6,325 nt of DNA, taken from Planctomycetaceae bacterium (lineage in GTDB: Bacteria > Planctomycetota > Planctomycetia > Pirellulales > UBA1268). The stretch spans positions 1-6,325 of the forward strand of contig SXWC01000115.1 in the NCBI GenBank assembly GCA_005789975.1. Reading direction: 5' to 3'. Positions 1 to 6,325 of this stretch are shown in pieces (the stretch's first letter is position 1; each line of letters begins with the position of its first letter). The position numbers were made by a program, and so were the translations under genes. Under the pieces are notes generated by a model, which ran no database searches, had not been told where the DNA came from, and worked only from the letters and a program-made list of their open reading frames with translations.

Positions 1-1014
1 GATGTCGCGGTGCACGATGCCGCGGCGGTGTGCCGCTGAAAGCCCCTCCGCGATCTCGCGGCCGATCCGCAGCACTTCGGCGACCGGCAGCGGACCGGCG
101 GAGTCGCGATAGGCCCGCAGGGTGCGGCCTTCGAGCAACTGCATCACGATGTAGGGGACGCCATCCTGCTCGCCCACCTGGTGGATGGTCATCACATGCG
201 GGTGCTCGACCGCCGCGACCGACCGGCTCTCGCGGATGAACCGCTGCCTGGCCGAGGGATTTCCGGCGTAACGGGCGTTCATCACCTTGATCGCGATGCG
301 ACGGTCGAGCCGGTCGTCATGGGCCAGGTAGACGCGGCCCATCGATCCGGAGCCGATCAGCCCGATGATCCGGTAGTCGCCGATCCGGGACGGCGGCGAC
401 GCATCCATCACGACGCCGGGGTCGTCGGCGAATGAATCCGCGTCGGAGGGGGGCGTGCTGGCGAGCGTCGCCTCGTGCGGGGAGTGCGAGGGGTGCGTGT
501 CGCCGTGCTCATGGCGGACCACGAACGAGCAGAACGGGTCGCCCCGGTGCATGCAGCTCGGTTCATCGATCGTCAGCCGTTCGTCATGAAGTTTTCCGAG
601 GCCGCGGATCAGGCCGATCGCGAGCCCGCAGAGCCGCCGCTTGGAGGAGTAGACGAGGTGCAACTCGTCGGGAGTCGCGCGAAATGTCTCGAGCACGGGA
701 GGCGTCGCGCCCGGATTGGAGGTGCGGACCATGCTGTGGATGATCGATTCGGTGTGCTCGATCAGATCGAGCGTCCGCCAGCCGGGCTCGATGAACTCCC
801 CCGCGACCTTGACGAGGTGCGGGGCGAGGAACTCGCCGAATTCGACCAGCACGTCGCCCAGGGGGCGGCCGGCGGAAGCGGCCAGTTCCCCGAGGATCGC
901 CACGGCATCGGCATCGGGGTAGACGCCCGAGGGAAGGTGGGTGGGTCCGGCCGTCGAAGCGGCCGGAAACCGTTCCGCGAACTTGTGGATGTAGAAGAAA
1001 ATCAGCCCGTGCAC
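1..1014 (-). CDS. H-NOX (heme NO-binding) domain fused to Ser/Thr protein kinase, C-terminus cut by window edge
   Basis: Predicted cytoplasmic gas sensor joined to a Hanks-type kinase; 338 residues are visible and the 3' end is outside the window. Residues 1-167 align by eye with the Thermoanaerobacter H-NOX fold. They start HGLIFFYIHKFAERF, have proximal heme ligand His93, the turn GATPP (102-106) exactly eight residues after it as in that protein, the propionate-binding motif YSSKR (Y122, S124, R126), and then GLAIGLIRGL. Residues 168-210 are a His/Pro/Ser-rich linker. The kinase starts near Y214, with glycine loop GSGSMG (221-226), Lys243 in AIKVM, probable helix-C Glu262, hinge near MQLLEG and catalytic loop GIVHRDI (HRD 335-337) at the very edge. 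The GTG start is chosen because H-NOX proteins begin at this point and AGGGA lies 7 nt upstream. The frame is open further upstream, but that part overlaps the preceding gene. Activation loop, C-terminal domains and any membrane segment are not visible. Domain calls are strong; NO control of kinase activity is inference. Confidence 0.94.
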   Translation of the reverse strand, partial: MHGLIFFYIHKFAERFPAASTAGPTHLPSGVYPDADAVAILGELAASAGRPLGDVLVEFGEFLAPHLVKVAGEFIEPGWRTLDLIEHTESIIHSMVRTSNPGATPPVLETFRATPDELHLVYSSKRRLCGLAIGLIRGLGKLHDERLTIDEPSCMHRGDPFCSFVVRHEHGDTHPSHSPHEATLASTPPSDADSFADDPGVVMDASPPSRIGDYRIIGLIGSGSMGRVYLAHDDRLDRRIAIKVMNARYAGNPSARQRFIRESRSVAAVEHPHVMTIHQVGEQDGVPYIVMQLLEGRTLRAYRDSAGPLPVAEVLRIGREIAEGLSAAHRRGIVHRDI

Positions 1015-1021
1015 GGCGGCG

Positions 1022-1026
1022 TCCCT
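1022..1026 (-). promoter_or_regulatory. Shine-Dalgarno deciding the GTG start of the H-NOX kinase
   Basis: AGGGA on the minus strand ends 7 nt before the GTG at 1014-1012. The same point is where the H-NOX family sequence begins, so both signals support this start although it is not ATG. No other in-frame start with a comparable site was seen between the upstream gene's stop and this codon. Confidence 0.5.
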
Positions 1027-1090
1027 GGCGGCGCGGGGCCGGCTCTGGTCCCGTTGACCGGTCGCGCCGAAAACACGCTTGCTCTCCCGA

Positions 1091-2275
1091 TTATGGCGCG
1101 ATTGGCGGGGATTGAAAGCCGCGGAAGCCCGCGTCGGGGCCACGGCCGGTCTTTGGGCAGACGCGGCGGCGGTAGATGGCCAGCCCGTGTGCGGCGTGGT
1201 AGAGGCCACCACATTCCACGTCGAGGTCCGCGGTCTGTTCGAGCAGGGTGACCAGTCGCGAGGCCGCGTGGGTCACCCATGGCTCCGAAAGCCGCTCGTC
1301 GTCGAGGGCGAGGGCGAGCACCTCGAAGACATGGCCCGTCGCGCCGAGTCTGGCAAAGACGTCGGGCGACGTGCCGGGCCTGGCGAACGAATGGACCGAA
1401 AAGCTGCCGTCCGCCTGCTGGAATCTCCGCGCTCGGTCGCAAAACTCGTCGAGCACGGTCGCGGCCGCGGCCCAGCCGCCGCTCGGCTCGGCGCCGGTCG
1501 CCGCGCGATGGGCCCGCACCGCGGCCGCGAGCCCATAGAGGCGATGCGCGCCGCCGCAGGCCGCCGACACGACGTCAGCCTCCGCTTCCATCGTCACGAC
1601 CCGCTCCGTGTTCCAGGTCTCGCCGGCGCCGCTCGTCCACGAGGCGTCTGGGGGCAGCCACGCCGCGAGGGCCATGAGGGTCCACGTGGCCTCCTGGCCC
1701 GGACGGATGTCGTGCTGGGCCTGCGCGAGCAGGTCGGCCACCGTGAACCGCCTGCCACCGACCACCAGCGGCGTGTCGAGCGGAATGCCGCCCACGACCG
1801 CGTCGCCGTCGTCCGTTGCCACGCCGCATTGGGACAGATAGCCGAGCCACTGATCGGGATGCCCCTGGCCCAGCGTGCTCCCCTCCTCGACGACCGCGAC
1901 GACTCCGGGATCGCCCGGCCGGAGTTTCCAGCCGGTGAGCTGGCCGCCGCCGAGGAGATAGGCGAGCGCCGGCGTCGTTTTTCCCCGCGCATCGAGGGGA
2001 AACTCGGGCCCGAAGGCGAGGATCCCATGCACCACCTGCCAGGCCCCCTGTGTGCCGGCGGCGAGCCGGCGGGCGTCGCGGGCGTGGGCGAGCACCGCGT
2101 CGATCCGGCCGCAGAGTGCGGCCGTGTCGACCGTGAAGTCTGGTGTGCCGGCGACGCCGCTCCCCGGCGAGCGGGTTGGTCCGCCGCAACCGGCGACGCA
2201 TCCCAGGAGCAGCGCCGCAGCCACGAGGCGGCGAAGGAGCAGGGGAACCGTGGTGGTGAATCGTGCGTAGTGCAT
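1091..2275 (-). CDS. Secreted lipoprotein with alpha/alpha-toroid-like repeats, function unknown
   Basis: A 394-residue protein with a lipoprotein signal: Arg15-Arg16, a hydrophobic stretch (17-29) and the lipobox VAGC with Cys30 as likely lipidated residue (Cys26 in LLGC is an alternative). It should be exported and membrane-anchored. The body contains AWQVVHGILAFG (about residues 78-89), GWKLRPGDPGVVAVVEEG, a WTLMALAAW helix near 198-206, ACGGAHRLYGL (239-249), QADGSFSVHSF with DGS at 289-291, and ECGGLYHAAHGLAIY near 354-368. Repeated Cys-Gly-Gly-x-x-His/Tyr and DGSFS-type motifs separated by helices resemble terpenoid-cyclase/prenyltransferase toroids, though no catalytic Asp-rich motif is apparent. 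I recall similar proteins in planctomycete genomes under uninformative names, so no function is assigned. The ATG at 2275 is chosen because the signal peptide starts there; no clear Shine-Dalgarno precedes it. The H-NOX kinase follows 76 nt downstream on the same strand, so co-transcription is possible. Confidence 0.85.
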   Translation of the reverse strand: MHYARFTTTVPLLLRRLVAAALLLGCVAGCGGPTRSPGSGVAGTPDFTVDTAALCGRIDAVLAHARDARRLAAGTQGAWQVVHGILAFGPEFPLDARGKTTPALAYLLGGGQLTGWKLRPGDPGVVAVVEEGSTLGQGHPDQWLGYLSQCGVATDDGDAVVGGIPLDTPLVVGGRRFTVADLLAQAQHDIRPGQEATWTLMALAAWLPPDASWTSGAGETWNTERVVTMEAEADVVSAACGGAHRLYGLAAAVRAHRAATGAEPSGGWAAAATVLDEFCDRARRFQQADGSFSVHSFARPGTSPDVFARLGATGHVFEVLALALDDERLSEPWVTHAASRLVTLLEQTADLDVECGGLYHAAHGLAIYRRRVCPKTGRGPDAGFRGFQSPPIAP

Positions 2276-2280
2276 ATGAG

Positions 2281-2297
2281 GCCGGCGCGGGGCCGGC
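2281..2297 (-). promoter_or_regulatory. GC hairpin in the leader of the lipoprotein gene
   Basis: GCCGGC (2281-2286) and GCCGGC (2292-2297) can pair around a 5-nt loop, ending 5 nt before the ATG of the minus-strand lipoprotein gene. The position would overlap the ribosome-binding region, which otherwise shows no purine-rich Shine-Dalgarno. Base composition alone makes such stems common in this DNA, so a regulatory role is only a possibility. Confidence 0.2.
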
Positions 2298-2390
2298 GGG
2301 CCATGGGCCGGGCCGGAGCCTAGAATAGTATCGATGTGCGGTGGCCGCCCGACTTGTGCGGCGGCGGCCGAAGCGACGTCTGACGAGGAC

Positions 2391-2396
2391 AGGAGA
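2391..2396 (+). promoter_or_regulatory. Shine-Dalgarno deciding the start of the zinc metallopeptidase
   Basis: AGGAGA lies 9 nt upstream of the ATG at 2406. It favours that start over the in-frame ATG at 2334, whose extra 24 residues (Cys/Arg/Ala-rich) do not resemble the family's N-terminus. Confidence 0.65.
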
Positions 2397-2405
2397 CCGA
2401 CACGG

Positions 2406-3101
2406 ATGCCAGGATTTTACTTCGACGCCAACTACCTGCTCTGGATCGCCCCGGCCATGCTCCTGGCGATGTGGGCCCAGTGGCGGGTGCATTCAGCCTT
2501 CGCGGCCGCGGCCCGTGAGCCGGCTCCACTCACCGGGGCCGCCGCCGCCCGGCACATCCTCGATTCGGCTGGAGCCACCGAGATCGAGATCGAGGCCGTG
2601 CCCGGCCAGTTGAATGACCACTACGATCCGCGCGCCAAGGTGCTGCGTCTCTCCCAGGGCGTGTATGGCGAGCGATCGCTGGCGGCCGTCGGCATCGCGG
2701 CCCACGAGGCCGGCCATGCGTTGCAGGACGCCCAGGGCTACTCGCTGATGGCGATCCGCAATGCCGCCGTCGGTGTCGCCAACTTCGGCAGCGGCCTGGG
2801 CTTCTTCGTGTTCATGATCGGTCTGGCGATGTCGTTCGCCGCGGTCGCGTGGCTGGGCATCATCCTCTTCGCCGGCACCGTCTTCTTCCAGCTGGTGAAC
2901 CTTCCTGTGGAGATCGACGCCAGCAACCGGGCGAAGGCGCAGCTGGTCGATCTCGGGATCGTCCCGGCGGCCCAGATGGCGGCGGTCAATAGCGTGCTCA
3001 ACGCCGCCGCCTGGACCTACGTCGCCGGCACCCTCCAGAGCATCCTCACGCTGCTTTACTACGCCAGCTTTCTCGTCGGCGGTTCGAGCGACGATCGGTG
3101 A
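2406..3101 (+). CDS. Neutral zinc metallopeptidase, YugP family, membrane-embedded
   Basis: A 231-residue integral membrane protein, about the usual size of the family (Bacillus YugP is about 225). In order: an N-terminal membrane segment (about 8-24, LLWIAPAMLLAMW), a juxtamembrane region with HILDSAGATEIEIE, then the family signature VPGQLNDHYDPRAKVLRLS. The zinc site follows: HEAGH (His100, Glu101, His104) and a candidate third ligand Glu169 in NLPVEIDASNRA. Two membrane segments lie at about 131-149 and 150-166, and a last one near the C-terminus (LQSILTLLYYASFLVGG). His100 and His104 should bind zinc and Glu101 act as general base, as in other HExxH peptidases; the physiological substrate is not known for the family. 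The gene stands alone, divergent from the lipoprotein gene and convergent with the DUF4159 gene. Catalytic residues are intact and nothing suggests decay. Family assignment is firm; a role in envelope protein turnover is inference. Confidence 0.93.
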   Translation: MPGFYFDANYLLWIAPAMLLAMWAQWRVHSAFAAAAREPAPLTGAAAARHILDSAGATEIEIEAVPGQLNDHYDPRAKVLRLSQGVYGERSLAAVGIAAHEAGHALQDAQGYSLMAIRNAAVGVANFGSGLGFFVFMIGLAMSFAAVAWLGIILFAGTVFFQLVNLPVEIDASNRAKAQLVDLGIVPAAQMAAVNSVLNAAAWTYVAGTLQSILTLLYYASFLVGGSSDDR

Positions 3102-3117
3102 GCTGACGGCGTCTTTG

Positions 3118-3160
3118 CCGGGAGCACACCCCGGGCTCCCGGGCCGGGCTCCCGGGCCGG
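3118..3160. terminator. GC-rich inverted and tandem repeat between convergent genes, probable bidirectional terminator
   Basis: CCGGGAGC (3118-3125) pairs with GCTCCCGG (3135-3142) around a 9-nt loop. The 13-bp unit GGGCTCCCGGGCC occurs twice head to tail (3133-3145 and 3146-3158). The element sits 16 nt after the metallopeptidase stop and about 30 nt after the stop of the convergent DUF4159 gene, which suits a two-way terminator. There is no T-tract, so if it terminates, it does so by stem stability or with Rho. Confidence 0.45.
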
Positions 3161-3188
3161 GTCCCCCTGTGCGAACCGACCCACGCCA

Positions 3189-5600
3189 TCAGTGGTTGAG
3201 GGAGTAGAGCAGCACGTTGAGGGCGATCTTCTCGGCGTCTTCCCGGCCGTAGCCCGTGCACTCCATCGAGTTCTGCTTCTCGAGCGCGCACGACAGATCG
3301 TAGGGGGAGAAGATCACGGCCCAGCGATCACCGATCCGGACGCCTTCGAGCTTCGGGGGAATCTGTCGTTTTCTGACCCCCAGCGGTCCATCGCCCCCCG
3401 CCGGCTCGCGGAGCGTCACCTGGCGAATGTCGTAACCGCCGTATTCCGCCGCGGTGAACAGCGGGTCGTCGGCGGGGATTTCCTCGAGGGTGTGGCCCGG
3501 CAGCATGACGGCGATCTCCGCGCGAAACGCCTGCGTGAAGGCTCCGGCGGCGCAGACGCTGTCGGCCAGGAGCATGCCGCCCCGATCGAGAAACTTCGCG
3601 ATCCGCTCCCGCCGCGGTTGATCGAAGGAGAATCCCTGGCGACCGTGCATGAACACCAGGTGATACTCGAAGAGCTGGTCGTCGGCCGGATCGATCTGGA
3701 CGGGAGTGTCGTCGACGCGGATGCCCGTCTCGCGGGCGGCCGCCCGCAGGATGTTGGCCAGCGCGGCGGGGGCCGCGTCGCACATCCCCGAATGGCGCAG
3801 CTTGCCGATGGCGAGCTGGCCGCGGTCGACGCGTTCTCCGCGGGGCTCATCGGCCGGCATGACGCCGAAGAAGGCATCTTTGCTCTTGAGTTCGCGGTTG
3901 GTCGCGTAGGCAAGCACATTGGTGCCGATGGCGAGCGCCGCATCGACCTCGCGTGCGATCGAGGGGGCGAGCGCCCGGCGGGACGGGCCGCCGAGCTCCC
4001 AGAGGCACGACAGGCTCGGCATGGCCGCCTTGGGGTCTTCCAGGTCGGTCGGCGGCGCGTAGATCAGGCAGGTGCGGCAGCCGTAGTCGATCCCCATCAG
4101 CGGCCGGTGGAGTTCGGGCGGCACGATCTCCTCCGCGTGCCAGGCCGGATGTTCCGGCGGCAGAAGATGCAGCCGGTATTCCGGCTCCGGAAAGATCTCG
4201 CCGACGAGTTGTCGCAGCCGCCGATCAAACTCCCCGCTCTGCGGGCAGCAGGCCTCGGCGAAGACGAATCCCCCTTCGTCGATGTACCGCCGCAGCCGGG
4301 GGCCGGCGTCGGGTCCGAGATCGAAGGCGACCTTGCCCGAGAGCCAGAAGACGGGAGCCTGCTGGAGGTCGTCGAGGCCGGCGGTCGGCGTGTCGGTCAC
4401 GTGCCACGAGAGCCCGGCCGGGTAGTCCTTCTTCCACCTCGTCTCGAGATGCTCGACGAGGTGGGCGATATCGTGGCCATGCCGGTTCCAGTCGTTCTCG
4501 GGGCCGTGACGGCTCTTCGAGACGATGACGGGCCGCCGGCCCTTGGCAAGAAACAGGAGCGCGAAACTCGTCGCCACGATCGAGTCCTCGATGCGGTTGG
4601 CGACGAACTTTCCCGACAGTCGATCCTGCGTGGCGGCGAACGCCCGCGCGCCCTCGAGATACCAGTCGCTTTCGCCGATGTAGCGGCGGGCCGTGAACCG
4701 GCCCACGCGCTCGAGGCCGTAGAGGTAGTAGTAGAGCCACGTCTCCCCGCCGGTGCCGGGGTTTTGCATCACGGAGAAACGCCTGCCGAGCCAGTCGATG
4801 CCCTTCTCGAGCACGCGGGGCGACGCGCCGCCGCCACAGCACGAGACGCTCTCGCGGGCTGCCCGGGCATCGGGCGTGCCGATGTGCTCCGAGGTGATCC
4901 AGATGCTGGCGATGCCGGCGCAGGTCATGCTGCCGGAGCCCCCGGCGTTGCCGAGCGTGTAGCCCCACGAGCCGTCGGCATTGGCGCAGGCGACCCAGTA
5001 TTGTTGGGCACGGACCCAGGTCTCCTCGGCGACCCGGACGCCCGCCCGCGACGCCTCGTGGAGGCCGAGAAGGGCGAACTGCGAGTTGGAGTTGTCGCCC
5101 ATGCCGGCGCCGCGGTTCTGTGCGTATGACCAGGAGCCCGTGCCCGGCCCCTGCTTCACCTGCGCCAGTTCCAGCCAGGCGACGTTGCGTTCGAGGATCG
5201 CCCGGTCAGCCTCGGGCGAGAGCATCGCGAGGATCATCGTCTGCAATGAGACCGCGTAGGTGTCATCCGGTGTCTGCTGCCGCAGCCAGTCGAGCGCCCG
5301 GCGCATCGGCGGCCGGTCGGCCGTCACCCCAGCGTTGGCCAGCGCCAGCATCACCAGGGCCGTGGCGCCGACCCGCTTGTCGTTCGACCGCATGGCCTCC
5401 CATGAGCCGTCGTCCTTCTGCTGCGACAGCAGGTAGTCGCCCGCCTTGTCGATCGCCCGCTGGATGTCGGAGGGGCCGAGTTGCTGCGGGGGAGGAGCCG
5501 CGGTGGCGGCGTCCTGCCAAGGGACCGCAAGGCAGAGGAGGGCCAGCACCACCGGCGTTCGGAGGCTCCGGGCGACTCGAAGAGGACGAGGTCGGTTCAC
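3189..5600 (-). CDS. Exported protein: prenyltransferase/squalene-oxidase-like toroid followed by two DUF4159-like domains
   Basis: An 803-residue predicted exported protein. The GTG start at 5600 gives a Sec-type signal: Arg-rich n-region ([10 protein letters not shown]), hydrophobic core 15-27 and likely cleavage after the Ala pair at 34-35. The open frame runs 201 codons further upstream, but that part is antisense to the MoxR gene and intergenic DNA, so it is rejected. Residues about 44-350 form an alpha/alpha-toroid of prenyltransferase/squalene-oxidase repeats, with motifs such as [11 protein letters not shown] (60-70), [27 protein letters not shown] and [17 protein letters not shown]. 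Two DUF4159-like halves follow, starting near 356 ([10 protein letters not shown]) and 597 (AIGKLRHSG). Each has a Gly-Gly turn after an R-x-D/I-x-G helix ([10 protein letters not shown] at 443-452; [10 protein letters not shown] at 674-683), then LPPEHPAWH or IPADDPLFT, then a closing strand ([21 protein letters not shown]). DUF4159 has no established reaction; it resembles glutamine-amidotransferase-like folds without an obvious catalytic triad. The MoxR gene is divergent across 214 nt. Domain assignments come from recognition, not from a search. Confidence 0.9.
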   Translation of the reverse strand: MNRPRPLRVARSLRTPVVLALLCLAVPWQDAATAAPPPQQLGPSDIQRAIDKAGDYLLSQQKDDGSWEAMRSNDKRVGATALVMLALANAGVTADRPPMRRALDWLRQQTPDDTYAVSLQTMILAMLSPEADRAILERNVAWLELAQVKQGPGTGSWSYAQNRGAGMGDNSNSQFALLGLHEASRAGVRVAEETWVRAQQYWVACANADGSWGYTLGNAGGSGSMTCAGIASIWITSEHIGTPDARAARESVSCCGGGASPRVLEKGIDWLGRRFSVMQNPGTGGETWLYYYLYGLERVGRFTARRYIGESDWYLEGARAFAATQDRLSGKFVANRIEDSIVATSFALLFLAKGRRPVIVSKSRHGPENDWNRHGHDIAHLVEHLETRWKKDYPAGLSWHVTDTPTAGLDDLQQAPVFWLSGKVAFDLGPDAGPRLRRYIDEGGFVFAEACCPQSGEFDRRLRQLVGEIFPEPEYRLHLLPPEHPAWHAEEIVPPELHRPLMGIDYGCRTCLIYAPPTDLEDPKAAMPSLSCLWELGGPSRRALAPSIAREVDAALAIGTNVLAYATNRELKSKDAFFGVMPADEPRGERVDRGQLAIGKLRHSGMCDAAPAALANILRAAARETGIRVDDTPVQIDPADDQLFEYHLVFMHGRQGFSFDQPRRERIAKFLDRGGMLLADSVCAAGAFTQAFRAEIAVMLPGHTLEEIPADDPLFTAAEYGGYDIRQVTLREPAGGDGPLGVRKRQIPPKLEGVRIGDRWAVIFSPYDLSCALEKQNSMECTGYGREDAEKIALNVLLYSLNH

Positions 5601-5740
5601 GCCAGATTCCCGGGCGGCGACACTGCGGCACGGACGGCCTGGATGCAAAAACCGCGGCCGGCCCGACGCTGACAATGGTATCACGTTTGCCGATGCCGCA
5701 GGATGCGCCGCCACCAACCCTCGCGGCGATACCTGGTCGA

Positions 5741-5769
5741 TTGCCGACCCGGCGGTCACACCCGATACT
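5741..5769 (+). promoter_or_regulatory. Candidate sigma70-like promoter of the MoxR gene
   Basis: TTGCCG (5741-5746) and GATACT (5764-5769) are separated by 17 nt, each matching four of six consensus bases. Transcription would start near 5776, leaving a leader of about 40 nt before the GTG at 5815. Planctomycete promoters are poorly characterised, so this is a candidate only. No equally good pair was found for the divergent DUF4159 gene; TTGTCA at 5675-5670 on the minus strand lacks a convincing partner -10. Confidence 0.35.
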
Positions 5770-5798
5770 GGGGTTCTCGACCGACTCCACACCCCGGC

Positions 5799-5806
5799 AG
5801 GAAGGA
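5799..5806 (+). promoter_or_regulatory. Shine-Dalgarno of the MoxR gene
   Basis: AGGAAGGA lies 8 nt before the GTG at 5815 and fixes this non-ATG start. The encoded protein then begins directly with the helical N-terminus expected of MoxR proteins. Confidence 0.65.
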
Positions 5807-5814
5807 TCGCAGGC

Positions 5815-6325
5815 GTGTCCACAGCCTCGAAGCAGAAAACGCTCGACGAGATCCTGCAGGAGTTCGCACAGCACCGCAAGCTGATGCAGGAGGAACTGCA
5901 GAAGGTGATCGTCGGCCAGAACGAGGTCATCGAACAGCTGTTCGCGGCCATTTTCACCCGCGGCCACTGCCTGCTCGAGGGCGTGCCCGGCCTGGCCAAG
6001 ACACTGATGGTGTCGACGCTGGCGAAGATTCTCGACGTCGGCTTCAAGCGGGTGCAGTTCACTCCCGACCTCATGCCTTCCGACATCACCGGGACCAATG
6101 TTCTCGAGGAGGACGAGGCGGGCCGCCGCCGGTTCCGGTTCGTCGAGGGGCCCGTTTTCACCAACATCCTGCTGGCCGACGAAATCAACCGGACCCCGCC
6201 CAAGACGCAGGCCGCCCTGCTGCAGGCGATGCAGGAGCGGGAGGTCTCGGTGGGCCAGGAGACCTACCAGTTGCCCGACCCATTCTTCACGATCGCCACC
6301 CAGAATCCGATCGAGCAGGAGGGCA
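5815..6325 (+). CDS. MoxR-family AAA+ ATPase, C-terminus cut by window edge
   Basis: The first 170 residues of a cytoplasmic AAA+ ATPase of the MoxR family; members act as chaperone-like remodelers that help mature or activate partner proteins. Residues 1-40 are a charged helical N-terminus ending in [12 protein letters not shown]. The Walker A is GVPGLAKT (56-63), with Ala in place of the usual Gly before Lys62, as is normal in MoxR proteins. Next come [18 protein letters not shown] (family signature), [12 protein letters not shown], Walker B LLADE (119-123) followed by [19 protein letters not shown], and sensor 1 TQNP with Asn164. All catalytic elements seen so far are intact; the arginine finger, sensor 2 and the lid domain lie beyond the window. 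The gene is divergent from the DUF4159 protein gene and has its own Shine-Dalgarno and candidate promoter. MoxR genes commonly precede DUF58 and von Willebrand-domain genes; whether that holds here cannot be seen. Confidence 0.96.
   Translation, partial: MSTASKQKTLDEILQEFAQHRKLMQEELQKVIVGQNEVIEQLFAAIFTRGHCLLEGVPGLAKTLMVSTLAKILDVGFKRVQFTPDLMPSDITGTNVLEEDEAGRRRFRFVEGPVFTNILLADEINRTPPKTQAALLQAMQEREVSVGQETYQLPDPFFTIATQNPIEQEG

Noticed and set aside
475..1251. 258-residue plus-strand open frame
   Set aside because: Antisense to the H-NOX-kinase gene, whose minus-strand frame aligns residue by residue with known H-NOX motifs.
1002..1442. 146-residue minus-strand frame overlapping the end of the lipoprotein gene, with a GTG near 1076 preceded by GGGAGAGC
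   Set aside because: The frame ends at 1002 and is not the H-NOX frame. The tempting GTG would encode only a short Pro/Gly-rich peptide with no homology I recognise.
1079..2323. 414-residue plus-strand open frame
   Set aside because: Antisense to the lipoprotein gene, which has a signal peptide, lipobox and repeat motifs; the plus-frame protein has no recognisable feature.
2321..2331. AT-rich spot (TAGAATAGTAT) between the divergent lipoprotein and metallopeptidase genes, as a promoter -10
   Set aside because: It resembles a -10 on either strand, but no matching -35 lies 16-18 nt away, so it is not listed as a promoter.
2334..2405. Upstream in-frame ATG for the zinc metallopeptidase
   Set aside because: The family N-terminus starts at the ATG at 2406, which has AGGAGA 9 nt upstream; the extension adds 24 residues unlike the family.
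3192..5129. 645-residue plus-strand open frame
   Set aside because: It is fully antisense to the DUF4159 gene, whose frame shows recognisable domains. The plus-frame protein is Arg/Gly/Val-rich without any family motif, as expected of a GC-rich shadow frame.
5601..6203. N-terminal 201-codon extension of the DUF4159 frame
   Set aside because: It is antisense to the MoxR coding region and the intergenic DNA, is Ser/Arg-rich without motifs, and would bury a clear signal peptide inside the protein.

Overview
This GC-rich window is very probably a piece of a Planctomycetes chromosome, Pirellulaceae-like. The inference rests on gene content: a eukaryotic-like Ser/Thr kinase with an unusual sensor, a large exported protein joining an alpha/alpha-toroid to DUF4159, a MoxR AAA+ ATPase beside it, and a secreted lipoprotein of a type I associate with planctomycetes. 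No rRNA or other phylogenetic marker is present. There are five protein genes, two of them cut by the window edges. I see no tRNA, rRNA, CRISPR array or mobile element.

Left part, minus strand (2275 to 1): a lipoprotein gene is followed after a 76-nt gap by a gene that leaves the window at its left end. The second gene is the most striking item. Its first ~167 residues form a complete H-NOX (HNOB) heme/nitric-oxide-binding domain, with proximal His93, the GATPP turn and the Y-x-S-x-R heme-propionate motif. A His/Pro/Ser-rich linker then leads into a Hanks-type Ser/Thr protein kinase domain, read up to its HRD catalytic loop. This looks like a one-piece gas-sensing kinase. Residues aligned to the distal heme pocket lack the O2-stabilising Tyr, so NO rather than O2 is the predicted ligand. 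Three cysteines match, in spacing, the zinc/redox site known in Vibrio-type H-NOX proteins.

Middle, plus strand (2406 to 3101): a membrane-embedded neutral zinc metallopeptidase of the YugP family. It is divergent from the lipoprotein gene. It converges on the next gene across a GC-rich inverted/tandem repeat that probably terminates transcription.

Right part: a long minus-strand gene (5600 to 3189) encodes an exported protein with an N-terminal prenyltransferase/squalene-oxidase-like toroid and two successive DUF4159-like domains. Across a 214-nt intergenic region, a MoxR ATPase gene starts on the plus strand at 5815, with a good Shine-Dalgarno and a plausible sigma70-like promoter, and runs off the right end. 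In planctomycetes and other bacteria, MoxR genes often sit with DUF58, von Willebrand-type and DUF4159 membrane/periplasmic proteins. The divergent pair may therefore belong to one MoxR-linked envelope module, but the neighbours that would show this lie outside the window.
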